A stretch of 64,000 nucleotides of DNA from contig CM073596.1 of the NCBI GenBank assembly GCA_037074705.1, positions 16,133,501-16,197,500 on the forward strand. The letters run 5' to 3'. The notes under the pieces are model-generated. The model was not told the origin of the DNA. It searched no databases and worked only from the letters and a program-made list of their open reading frames with translations. Source of the stretch: Zhengitettix transpicula (lineage: Eukaryota > Arthropoda > Insecta > Orthoptera > Tetrigidae). The position numbers were made by a program, and so were the translations under genes. Below are positions 34,532-44,636 of the stretch, piece by piece. Each line of letters opens with the position of its first letter. Position 1 is the first letter of the stretch.

Positions 34532-35293
34532 ATGGAAGTATTACGCCGGTTTGTCGTTAGTCTGGTCTTTCTGACAGCGACGATGGGTTTCGTTGTGTCA
34601 CCAGGTGTCACCGTAAAAACTAGTGAACATACGAGTAAGGTGCTACAGAGAAACTTCTCGAGGACCTCGATCAATCCTCGTGTCAGACTGTCCACGAAGA
34701 CCTCGTTCCGAACGCCCTTTAGGGATTCCACTCAGAGGACTAAAAACCTTGTACTTTCCAATAAGACCACGTTTCGCAGATCACTCAGCAGTACCGAGGG
34801 AACAATGCTCAATGGCCTCCTCAGCCAGAACCAGAGGACGAAGCTTATCAAGCAGTCCAAGAAGACATCATTTTCTCCGAGAACCTCATTCCAAACACCG
34901 TCCAAAAATCCCACTCACAGGACGACACAAAATGTGCCTTTCAATCGGACCACGTTTCGCAGATCTCTCAGCCAATCCCAGAGCACCACACTCAAAGGCA
35001 TCATCAGACAGACGCAAAGGTCCACGCTCAGTGGCCATATCAGAGAAACTCAGAAAACTCTTTTCCACAGGACCCTAAAATTGACTCAAGGGCCCATAGG
35101 ACACACCAAAGGCACTACACTTCGTGGAACCTTCAGACAAACCTCGAAGGCGTCTGCTCCGATGTCTTTCTTCACCGGTCACTTTCCAACCACGCAAGAC
35201 AAAAGAGGGGGTTTTCTCATCCAGGGTCCTCCTCTCTGTGAAGAAGACCAGCGTCGGGACGATAATGGTATCTGTAGAGACGTCTTTCGGTAG
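34532..35293 (+). CDS. GBP/ENF-like cytokine precursor 3 with long repetitive pro-region
   Basis: A 253-residue prepropeptide in one exon (Kozak-like GACCATGG). Residues 1-23 are the signal peptide. Residues of about 30-220 form a Ser/Thr/Arg-rich, Cys-free region of imperfect repeats: TTFRRSLS appears twice, each time followed by a T-x-L-x-G block (TMLNGLLSQNQRTKL, TTLKGIIRQTQRSTL), and FRTPF and FQTP recur. A dibasic site K224-R225 precedes the last 28 residues, which hold the module CEEDQRRDDNGICRDVF plus a final Arg. C236 and C248 would form the loop. The first conserved Gly of the GBP pattern is Asp here. Cleavage after KR would free a peptide of GBP-like size. A poly(A) signal lies at 35415-35420. 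It is by far the longest pro-region of the five. Confidence 0.7.
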   Translation: MEVLRRFVVSLVFLTATMGFVVSPGVTVKTSEHTSKVLQRNFSRTSINPRVRLSTKTSFRTPFRDSTQRTKNLVLSNKTTFRRSLSSTEGTMLNGLLSQNQRTKLIKQSKKTSFSPRTSFQTPSKNPTHRTTQNVPFNRTTFRRSLSQSQSTTLKGIIRQTQRSTLSGHIRETQKTLFHRTLKLTQGPIGHTKGTTLRGTFRQTSKASAPMSFFTGHFPTTQDKRGGFLIQGPPLCEEDQRRDDNGICRDVFR

Positions 35294-36629
35294 TGTGCTG
35301 TGTTGTTTTACTGACGACCTGCGGCAAATCTCCTCTACGTTTCAATTTGGGCCAAATCGGTTAAGTACATCATTCTATAATCTTTCTAATTTCTTAAGAT
35401 TGGGTATAATTGTAAATAAAAGATTATTTTTCACTTTCGATAACTATATAACTAGAATGAACCAAAACTTCACATTAATCTTTTATAGTGAAGGTAAATA
35501 TATTTTATAAGTAGATCAACGACGTAGAGCATCTTGAGGCTCATATATTAACGATTTATAAACTTGTTAAAATAAGTGCAAAATTAACATTCAGTAAACT
35601 AATGCCGTTTGCAATATAAAATATTTTTCTCAACACATCTCAAACGATTACTTCTCAAAGTGCTTACAAAGTTCTTCGTGATCTGTTTCTGGAAGTCTGC
35701 TTAGGGCACTGATTTTCCAGTGTTTTTGGGGGACAGGAGAATTACGTCTTTACATCAATCTGATGAACTTATGTTAACAAATTAGTTAAATGATAAAACT
35801 GACTCCAATATACAATTCGAAATTATTATACAGATGTCTTGAAATTTTGGATGTAAAGGTGAAAAGTCTGACTGATGAATGAAGAAATTTAAACAATTAT
35901 TCTGCTGAAGAAAGCTAAATAATTAAGACATTATTCTACAAAATCCAAGAAGAAAATCAAGGAACTCGAAACTAAAACTAAATGGATTATCTATCATTAA
36001 TGAAGAACAACTTTACATGATTTAACGTCCTGGAAATATAACACGCAACTTAATAAAACTCTGGTTCTCCTGGATATTGTGGTCGCTAGTTGTACTTCCT
36101 AACTCAGCAATCGTACTTCCGGTGCGGCGGAACGCTTGATTAGCTTAACCGTTAAGGATGAGAAAACTGCAACTAGACCACTCAGAATATCGCTGTGCAA
36201 ACATCTAGAACATTCAGTAAAAACTTTCAGTTCTGGTTCCGATATTTTATTAACATAGGCTCGTTGACTACTGTACAATTTCAAATATAATAAAATGAAC
36301 TGCATTGATTTATTGGATCCATTTTTTTTAAAAAAAAAATTGACGCTTATCTCACTATCATTTCAAAATAAAATTTAATAATCTATATCAGTACAATCTT
36401 GCAACATTAAAAAAATGGCTCAATCATATCTCAATACCAGGATATCCATGGACTGGATGACTACTATAATCATTATCAATACCGACGCCATAGCTGTATT
36501 CTTCAAATAAACTGCGGTATTTTTAAAAGAAAAATCTGTTCCATCGAGAATTTAGATATTTGTCCTGGCGCTGAATAACGTGCGGTCGGTACTTAGAGGT
36601 TCCAACGGAAAAGTATTCTGCCTCTAGCG
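35294..36629. other. 3' flank and intergenic
   Basis: AATAAA at 35415-35420 for the upstream gene. The frame at 35124-35510 is a shadow. The minus frame at 36099-36305 is not recognisable. Otherwise AT-rich. Confidence 0.4.
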
Positions 36630-37475
36630 CCGTATAGCTCCTAGTTTGGACTTTTGATAGTACAAATGGTTAAGTTTTCTTCCGTTTCGTCGTATAATAT
36701 TTCAACTCATAACTTTCACCTTATCTAGGATCACCTCCAACCCCTCCATAATTCCTTGTAGAAGTGCCACTACTGAAACCTCTATTTATTTTATTTTCCG
36801 TCAATTACGTTTTAAGATTCCGCCATCCAAATTCTTCATGATAGTGATCGTAATAATTCCACGACTCTTTACCCTCAGATTGTACGGTATCCCCTCACCG
36901 ACATTGACAATTACAGTATTCATTTTTAGCCATCTTTCGTGGTCCCGACGAAGTGGTACAGTGCTTAGACCAATTTTGAAATCGGAACGAACAGGACCAT
37001 AAAAGTTCTCAAAAGATCAGCTCCTAGTTGGACTTTTGATAGGACAAATAGTTGATTTTTCTTCCGTCACCGTCGTAATGCTCCCGAAGAAGTGGTACTG
37101 AACTTAGACCAATTTTGATTATACTTAAGCGTCGAAACAAACAGGACCATAAAGGTTCTCAAAAGATCAGCTCCTAGTTGGACTTTTGATAGGACAAATG
37201 GTTGATTTTTCTTCCGTCGCCGTCGTAATGCTCCCGAAGAAGTGGTACTGAACTTAGACCAATTTTGATTATACTTAAGCGTCGAAACAAACAGGACCAT
37301 AAAGGTTCTCAAAAGATCAGCTCCTAGTTGGACTTTTGATAGGACAAATGGTTGATTTTTCTTTCGTTTCCGTCGTAATGCTCCCGAAGAAGTGGTACTG
37401 AGATTAGACCAATTTTGTTTATACTTAAGGGTCGAAACAAACAGGACCATAAAGGTTCTCAAAAGATCAGCTGCG
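36630..37475 (+). repeat. 150-bp tandem array
   Basis: The unit starts CTCCCGAAGAAGTGGTACTG at exactly 37081, 37231 and 37381. A shorter, older unit begins at about 36942 (it lacks the ATTATACTTAAGC part), and an isolated half-unit lies at 36630-36695 (CTCCTAGTTTGGACTTTTGA). As 150 is 50 codons, a minus-strand frame (37067-37462) remains open through all copies with a 50-residue repeat including FVSTLKYNQNWSKF. There is no start, signal or domain to support a protein. Confidence 0.9.
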
Positions 37476-39170
37476 CCCGATATGAATGAAATATATCCAC
37501 AAACACTACCACGTCATGGAATATTTACAGTGGAATGTTGGCCTTCTTTGTATTTCCTTTCACATCACTGATTTGCTTTATTCTTTTCCAATTTAACGTC
37601 TAGTAGAATTGACAGCCGCCCACATTTTCGATCACTTCTTGAATTTGTCTGTATAAGTTTTATCACTTGAGTATTGCGTGAAATAGATTTTCTTATTTTG
37701 GATAAGGTAGATTATTTTTTTTTATAGTTAGATCCTATATTCATATAGTTCTAATTTATCGAGGAAGCTGAACCTAGTACTTGGCTTAAGAATGATCAAC
37801 ATTCATTAACTTTATTATTAAATTACCCTAACCCTGCGTTTGTTTTCAGAGCTGTGTACTTTGCATAACCGTTCATTAGTAATGAAACAATTATAAAATA
37901 ATAAGACCCTCAAATGTTTACGAACCATAGAATATTTTTATTTACTCATTCATTAAAATTGTTTTAGTATAGCAACCTTAGTCTCCCATTTCGTGCTGAC
38001 ATAAATATTAATTGTGGTGCAGAAAGTGTGTGTAACGATACAAGATTGACAATGCTTTTAGTTCAGATAATACTGTCAACATTATGCTTTGCATGCCATG
38101 AGCTCATTTTGGCATAATGCCCTACGAATGAACAGCGAAAGACATTCTCTAAAAAAAAATGTTATCGACTGAAACAACTGACCGAAGGAAAAAAAATATT
38201 AATTAATAACGAAGCCTAAATTCTCAAGAAAATCTCAATAAATTTAAATACACGATATTTTTAAAAATTGATCCAAAAAATAAGTGTTTTACATTACAAA
38301 CTGATATTTTTTTTTCCAAATTGACAAAGATAAATCTGTGATTAAAAAATAATTTTTATTCGGTCGAAATCTACAGAACATATATTAGAAAATATTTCAA
38401 TCTCCTTGTTACAGTTTAGTCAATATGAAGCAAGAAAAATAGTATCTAGCGGAATATAATATCGTATAATGTAGCCTTTAAAAGTTTTATCTTTTCATTT
38501 AAATATCTTTATTTCTAATGCGTTATAAAAACAATTATATATACTATTTTCCAATAAATTTATAAATTTCGTAAATATACTGACTAAAGGGAGACAAAAT
38601 GGATCAATAAAAGTACTTTAAAGTCTTAAAATCTTGGAAACATGAACCAAAATGGTATTTTGTGTCAGATTCTAAGTAATTCTTGATAATCATGGTTTTA
38701 CATCACTCACTTGTGGCCATACAAAATTATTTTTACATTACAGAAAGGAAAAAAATTAATAATATTGTTCCTAGTGTTCAAAACCATTCATACTGATGAT
38801 AATATATCGTTATCGTGGTTCTCATTAACTTTTTGCCGTAGTATCCCCTTTTACGTTTTATTCCGTAATTTTTGTTTCGAAATAACGTTACGGAACCAAA
38901 GACAAAAAATTGTTGAGCTGAAACTATTATGAGCCGAGCACAGAGGTTCACGAGATCTGACAATTAATTCTTTGCTTGCTTGCTGGCGCAGCTAAGTCAC
39001 ATTGTCATTGTTGAGGGTGTTTTTTTTCTTTCCTCACAGCGACTTTTTCGTATTTACTCAGATCGTGGCAACGTGATAGGGGTTTTGTATATAGCGTGAC
39101 AACTGCCCCAGTCCATTAAGGGTCATGCTCGTCACGGAATCGGCGACTCAAGCTTCGTCATTAAGCCAAA
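37476..39170. other. No gene recognised
   Basis: AT-rich. The frames at 38711-38932 (+) and 38778-38963 (-) overlap each other and have no domains. From about 39000 the sequence becomes exon-like in composition towards the donor at 39240. Confidence 0.4.
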
Positions 39171-39233
39171 GACGTTCAGTGCCCGACTTGCAGCTAGTCT
39201 AGGTGAATTAATCTGCACCTGACAATATCAGCT

Positions 39234-41234
39234 ATGGGGGTGAGTACCGGAGAATGCAACAAAATGAGTAATATTCAATATTAATCTGAATCTGTATCGG
39301 TGACTTAGGTTGGATCAGAGAGAAACATCTATCCTGACGACCGTATATGATCAAACAATACGAGACCTATGCAGCTTCTTTTCTTTTTTTAACAACTAGC
39401 ATGGCGTTGCCCATGCACTTATTTATATCAACCCGAAAAAGTATTTAATTCTATATAAATCTTTAGTCAAGAAGTGATTTAACCTAATTCTAACTGTTCC
39501 TAGTTCTGTACATACTTACAGTGAATTAATTGAACAATATAAAATACATTGAATTTTATTACATCAATTCCAACAAACATATCTCCGAATTTATTTACGA
39601 ATACAATACTTAAATATACTCCTTGAGTATTGCAGGATATAATTGTACTTGAGTCTTCAGACATTACGAAAGATTAAATTGATGAATTTCTTAGATAGAT
39701 TCACAATGTAAACAAATAGTCGCCATAATGGACTTAAGTAATATGACACAAAACTTACATTTTTTGCAAGGATCGTAATGTATTCCGTATTGTTTTTTTA
39801 ATTATTATTCAAAGGAGTATTGCTGGATAAAATTATACTTTTTCTTCAATGAAATATTTCAGCTATATTTCATTACGGAAAAAGGAACTATTCCCTTTGT
39901 TCGTCGCGTAGTAACGTCTCTCTGTCACGTGACGTCATAGTCTCTTGGCGCGCAGTAATTTAACACAAAATTATCACGTTTCTCAATTATAATTCTTTCC
40001 AGCTTTACGCTATATTTCATTACGGGAAAAGGAACTATTCCCTTTGTTCGTCGCGTAGCAACGTCTCTCTGTCACGTGACGTCATAGTCTCTTGGCGCGC
40101 AGTAATTTAACACAAAATTATCACGTTTCTCAATTATAATTCTTTCCAGCTTTACGCTATATTTCATTACGGAAAAAGGAACTATTCCCTTTGTTCGTCG
40201 CGTAGTAACGTCTCTCTGTCACGTGACGTCATAGTCTCTTGGCGCGCAGTAATTTAACACAAAATTATCACGTTTCTCAATTATAATTCTTTCCAGCTTT
40301 ACGCTAGGGGATTCTCTCCCTCACAGTATCGTTTCTCGTGTTTTGAAGAAACCAATTTAAGTTGCGATCCGTTTACAGCGTTTAAATCTGTATATAAATT
40401 AACGTAAATACATGCATACAAACATACATCCTTTTTTTATTATATAGATGTGGTATTTTGTGTATCAGTTTTCTCTGGTAGCGGGAAAGTGTCACACAAC
40501 GCCTGCGTAGATACGTAATAATGTGGAGAATAATTGTCTGGTGCATTATATCCGGTTGTGATGTAATACTTCACATTTATGAGACATTTATTGAGTTAGT
40601 AACCTCTTATAAGAGTCGAGTACCTTCTTCTGGTTTATAATATATTCCATGTTACCTATTTTAGATACATTTATTGGATTTGTAGCATTTAATGTAGTAT
40701 AATCTCTAATTACTGAGTCTTCAAAGTGTGTGAGTGTATTTTAAAACGTCCTAATCATATAATGATCCATGCTGACCTGATTATGACCTCAATTCTTCGA
40801 CGGTAGCTGGGAAATGGCAGTCTGATATAAAAGACAGAGTAAAAGGTAGGATTAAATGTGTGAATATGTCATCAGATCGCCTCGTGAGATTAAATAAACA
40901 TACTTGAATCGTATTCTAATCCGTTTTATTTGTTTTTGAGTCTAAGTAATAAGAATCAAAGGTGGTGGGCACCGAACAATGGTCCCCAAGATTTAACCTA
41001 CGAGACATTTATTTTCTACTACAGATCCTGTGTCGCGCCGTGTTGCTGATGGTTCCAGTGTGTATCCTGTTTCTGTTATCAATATCTATGGTGGAATGTA
41101 AGAGTGTGCACATGAGCAACCATGGACATTCCTATCCCAGGAGCTCCGCAAGCCAGTCTTCAGGAAACAACTCCCAGGCGGCACTGCGCTCAGAACATTT
41201 GCTTTTGCTGTTACCAATTCTCCTCATGCAGTAA
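39234..41234 (+). CDS. Small secreted or GPI-anchored peptide, two coding exons (39234-39239, 41025-41234)
   Basis: The main exon follows a clear acceptor (TTTATTTTCTACTACAG, ending at 41024) and is open to a stop at 41232-41234. A strong donor GTGAGT at 39240 is preceded exactly by ATGGGG, and joining it to 41025 is in frame, giving a 71-residue product beginning MGILCRAVLLMVPVC. Residues 1-27 form a signal peptide (up to about VECKS). The middle is polar, rich in Ser, His and Asn (HMSNHGHSYPRSSASQSSGN). The last 11 residues are hydrophobic (LLLLLPILLMQ). Signal peptide plus polar core plus hydrophobic C-terminus is the layout of a GPI-anchored surface peptide. A poly(A) signal lies at 41505-41510. 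The intron holds an RTE-tail-like repeat. The two-codon first exon is inference; an alternative start is the Met at codon 11 (MVPVC). No family is recognised. Confidence 0.5.
39393..40447 (+). repeat. RTE-tail-like dispersed repeat, copy 5, with internal triplication
   Basis: Starts ACTAGCATGGCGTTGCCCAT and ends ACATCCTTTTTTTATTATAT. It is expanded by a 147-bp tandem block inside it. It lies within the proposed intron of the neighbouring gene. Confidence 0.8.
39864..40304 (+). repeat. 147-bp unit in three tandem copies
   Basis: The unit begins TATATTTCATTACGG at 39864, 40011 and 40158 and contains TCACGTGACGTCATAGTCTC, which joins an E-box-like CACGTG and a CRE-like TGACGTCA. The copies are almost identical by eye. 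Confidence 0.9.
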
Positions 41235-41639
41235 TTTCATCCCAAGGTTAGTATAGTAAATCCGAAAGCTGCGAAAGACATGTCACAAAACTCGTGATAA
41301 TACCATCCCGGTGACACTGCCGACTTGTGATGTAAATCGAAACAATTGGGAGAGTTCTTCGATTATTACGCTATTACATCCGTGGACCCCTAAGTGGACA
41401 TTTCACATCTCAGCGACTCTACTCGTCTAAAATAATCATCTAAAAAGACCGACCGCTTGCAGATTGACGAAATCAAGTCGTTTACATTTCATTCATCAAT
41501 CCAAAATAAATTATGTTGATGATCCTGACAGACCGAAGTATATTCAGCCAGTTGATCAAATGCAGAACAGGAAATGATTTATGTGCTGGAGCAGTCACGA
41601 ATTTCAGAAAAAGAGTTACAGAGTTACACTAAGGTTATT
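41235..41639. other. 3' flank of the GPI-like gene
   Basis: 3' UTR to about 41530, with AATAAA at 41505-41510. A donor-like AAG|GTTAGT lies shortly after the stop. No other feature is seen. Confidence 0.4.
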
Positions 41640-42070
41640 CAAATCCTGCGTAGGAAATCCACAGTTTGGAAATTAATTAAAAATCATTATTATTATGCTT
41701 CTGCCTACTGGTAGATCCTTGGACTTGGTCTATAAATTTCTTTCTCCGTCTTTCCCGTTCCTGAGATTCTCCCTTCATCATTCTTCCTTCTCCCTTTAAG
41801 TCGTCTAGAAGCCACACTCTTCTTATTCCATGATCTTGAACTCCGTCCATTTTTCCTTCAATTATGTCGTGAAGTAAACAATTTCTCCTTCGGATTTATC
41901 AGATCCAGTTTGACTTTCCCTTCATAACTGAGGTCAAGATTCAATCTTCTTAAAACCCTCTTCATTTTTTGCCATTTCTGTTCCCTATATTTTTTTTAAT
42001 TCTTTCCAACACCTCATTTCGAAACCTTCCACGTTTTACTTCTCTCTTTATTAATGTCCATTTTTCTGGT
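41640..42070 (-). pseudogene. LINE reverse-transcriptase C-terminal remnant
   Basis: Minus-strand translation gives decayed but suggestive blocks: ICVKALGGPEKWTLIKREVK, then RRRNCLLHDIIEGKMDG, RVWLLDDLKGEG and KKFIDQVQG. These resemble the C-terminal tail of RTE/R-type elements, where 'LL.DI.EG', 'LLDDLK' and a final 'WR..F' segment are usual. It is frameshifted throughout. Confidence 0.45.
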
Positions 42071-42317
42071 CCACCCAAAGCCTTTACACATATGTAGCAC
42101 TTTACGATACAGGAACTCATTACTTTTATCAACTACGGCTACAAACGTAAAATCAACAGAAATGACAACGACCAGATTTCAGGACGTGTTCATAGATTCA
42201 TAATTATATAAGCTAATCGAATAATCTGTCAGTGAATATCATTGGAGATTTTCCAGAAAGTATCAACATCCTGGATCACAATCACAGGCAAATAAATGGT
42301 TTATAATTATATAAACA

Positions 42318-42655
42318 TTTTTTTAGGGCAACAGGCTACATGAGGGTAATCCACTTTGCGCAACTCCCCTTTAATAGCATAGGAAGGGATTTGAAAGGGG
42401 GGAAGTGGAAGGGTAGAGGAAGGTAGCCAAGGGTTAACAAGGGCCCCCGGGCTATATTTTAAGGATCCTACCTGGCATTCGCCTAAAGAAATCCAGGGAA
42501 AACCCTAGAAAAACCTGCATCAGGTAGGTCGGGCATTGGGTACTTGTCCCACGCCCTTCCGATAGCGGGAGAGGAGTTTGGTGTGGGGACGCAGCATTCC
42601 TTTCTCCGTGCCTCGACCAGTTTAGGAGGCAGCTGGCCGACTATTCCAATAGGAA
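42318..42655 (-). repeat. SINE-like retroposon, 5'-truncated
   Basis: T run, then AGGGCAACAGGCTACATGAG through to CGACTATTCCAATAGGAAT, where it stops. The head half is missing. The frame at 42544-42816 is partly repeat. Confidence 0.8.
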
Positions 42656-44375
42656 TTATTGATTATATAAAAGGGGAAAATTTATTTTTCTTCGCAGTTA
42701 GACTTATTCTTGTATGTACCTCACATAAGATACATAATCAAGGTTTTGTTTTTTGTCTCACAGGAAGGACACAGTTATTTTATTTTTATGTTTACTTAAA
42801 ATGTGTAAGTATGTAATGACCATTATTGCTTCAAAATTTTAATTTTGAATCTGCTTGGGCTGTGCATTCTGTAGGATTACTCGATACTCCAGAAAGCATA
42901 GCGTTTCTGTCACTGATCCTAACCACAGAAATATGTATTACGGTTGCTTCCAAATTGCTGATTAAACATCAAGAACCAGAAAGTGAAGTCGTTTAAGTCA
43001 CGACAGAAATTTACCGCCCGTTCTGTCACTATGTCAAATGTACGGCCAGCTGATCACGTCAGCTTAAAGCACTCCAGAGGGAAGATGCTGGATCGATTGA
43101 CGCACGCGCAGATTCAGTGGTCCTTGGAGCTGTGGCCGAATTACAGGGAAACGACTTCTGCTCTCTCTCTCTCACTGGGGAAAACTGGTCAGTAAGTCTG
43201 GCAAAGTGTTTTTCACACCGCGAATGTCACGAACTATTTTTTTTTTCAAAAATCATACACATATATTTTTTATTGACACATGTTATAGCTATTTAACCGT
43301 GATAATTTCGAGATGAAAATTGTGACAACGTAGAATAGGACAGCTTTCCTTCGACTGGTGCATTGACTTCTGTATTCTTATTTTTATTCCGTTATATCTA
43401 AACTGGTAGTGAAACGAAAATGCATAGTGCGTGAAAATGAGCAGTGTACTTAATGTGATTATACTTTACATTTCCTCATACTTCAATAAATTAAAAACTA
43501 TTTTTATTTTCAACAACATGGACTTAGTCTCGAATATTTGTGATAATATTTCAATGAAATACTCAATATAATTTTTTTTCTTCATAATTTACAGCTAATT
43601 TTCAAGCCATTTATTATGAAGCGTACTCTTAGCACTTTATAACTCATTTTAACTTTATTAAGCAGTAGCAGCTTTCGTTACTTGGAACGATTGGTGTAAT
43701 GAAATAAACGTTAGCGTAATTACAAAAAATTCAGACCGCGACCAACATTTTATTCAAAGGACGAATTCTAGAAACTAGCAACACAGAAATAAATGAATTG
43801 TCAAATAAAGTGATTTAAAAGTCAGTCATATAAACGATTTATTTTTCGGGAGAATCTATTGAAAAGTATAGACGAAGCCTGTTTGCTAAAGAAATACTCT
43901 GTTTTACGACATTAAAGAAGCCGAATTTTAACTGACGTCTAAGAGTTTAAGTTTTGAAAAATATACAAAGATACATTGATAAAGGAAAGTTCAATAAGAC
44001 TTTAGAACAGTCAGGTCCAAACAACTTGTCCAATTCTTGGTGTAGGTTCCGGTGTCAGAGACTGGTTTTTCCCAATTATATCATCCGACCAGTCGGTCAA
44101 CAGATTCCAAGGTTGGTCTTTCATTGGATGTCGAGACCAAACTGTATTGCCATCTAGTTAGTAATATGTTAAACTGATTTGTGATGTAACTTAGTATCGA
44201 GGTTATGTCCAAAAATTGGTTTCCTCGAGGTCAATCCTGTAGAAAAAACAATGCTGAACGTTCAGCTGAGTTCGTAATTATGCGTCCAAACACGGCTTCA
44301 CGTCTCTAAAAAGTCGATAATAGCCAAATGTGATGACTTTTTGTTGAATTTGACACCGCATTCTAGCGGGGCTCG
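42656..44375. other. No gene supported; possible leader exon near 43000-43194
   Basis: A GC-rich stretch at 43010-43194 ends in a good donor (CTG|GTCAGTAAG) and could be a 5' UTR exon of the gene at 44376. The frames at 42983-43195 and 43954-44157 lack signal peptides and domains. Confidence 0.3.
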
Positions 44376-44636
44376 ATGCGGCTGTGGGGCGTGCTCCTGC
44401 TGCTTCTGGTCTTGCAACTTCTTCTATGGGGCGATAATCCCGTGGAAGCCTGGAGGAAGAACAAGAAGAAGAAGTTGCTGAAGAAGGGCCTCAAAGCTCT
44501 CCGCGGTGACAGCGATGAGGTTGAGTACGAAGACTACGGAGACGCCAACAACACGGCGGCGGCTCTTCATTACTCGTCGTTGTTTCCGGCGGCCACGGCT
44601 CTGATGCATCTTCAGAGACTGCGGAGACAGCGGTAG
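44376..44636 (+). CDS. Secreted precursor of a Lys-rich amphipathic peptide
   Basis: An 86-residue product. Residues 1-25 are a very hydrophobic signal peptide with cleavage motif VEA. Residues 26-44 are WRKNKKKKLLKKGLKALRG: ten positive charges, no acidic residue, Leu placed to make an amphipathic helix, and an N-terminal Trp as in several cecropin-type peptides. Residues 45-56 are acidic (DSDEVEYEDYGD) and could neutralise it in the precursor. The rest is Ala/Leu-rich with a basic end (LQRLRRQR). There are no cysteines. The exon is GC-rich compared with its flanks, and a poly(A) signal lies at 45095-45100. Gly44 after Arg43 could be an amidation donor if cleaved there. The antimicrobial role is inference, and no known family is matched. 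Confidence 0.6.
   Translation: MRLWGVLLLLLVLQLLLWGDNPVEAWRKNKKKKLLKKGLKALRGDSDEVEYEDYGDANNTAAALHYSSLFPAATALMHLQRLRRQR

Noticed and set aside
34623..35078. Second plus-strand frame inside GBP-like gene 3
   Set aside because: Alternative-register shadow of a repetitive, stop-poor coding exon without a signal peptide.
37067..37462. Minus-strand 131-residue repeat protein
   Set aside because: Explained by a 150-bp tandem array with unit length divisible by three. No start context, signal or domain.
43954..44157. Possible ancient SINE-like copy (GTGTAGGTTCCGGTGTCAGAG)
   Set aside because: Resembles the CAAGG-GTATGTTCCGGGGTC block only over a few tens of bases. Too weak to call.
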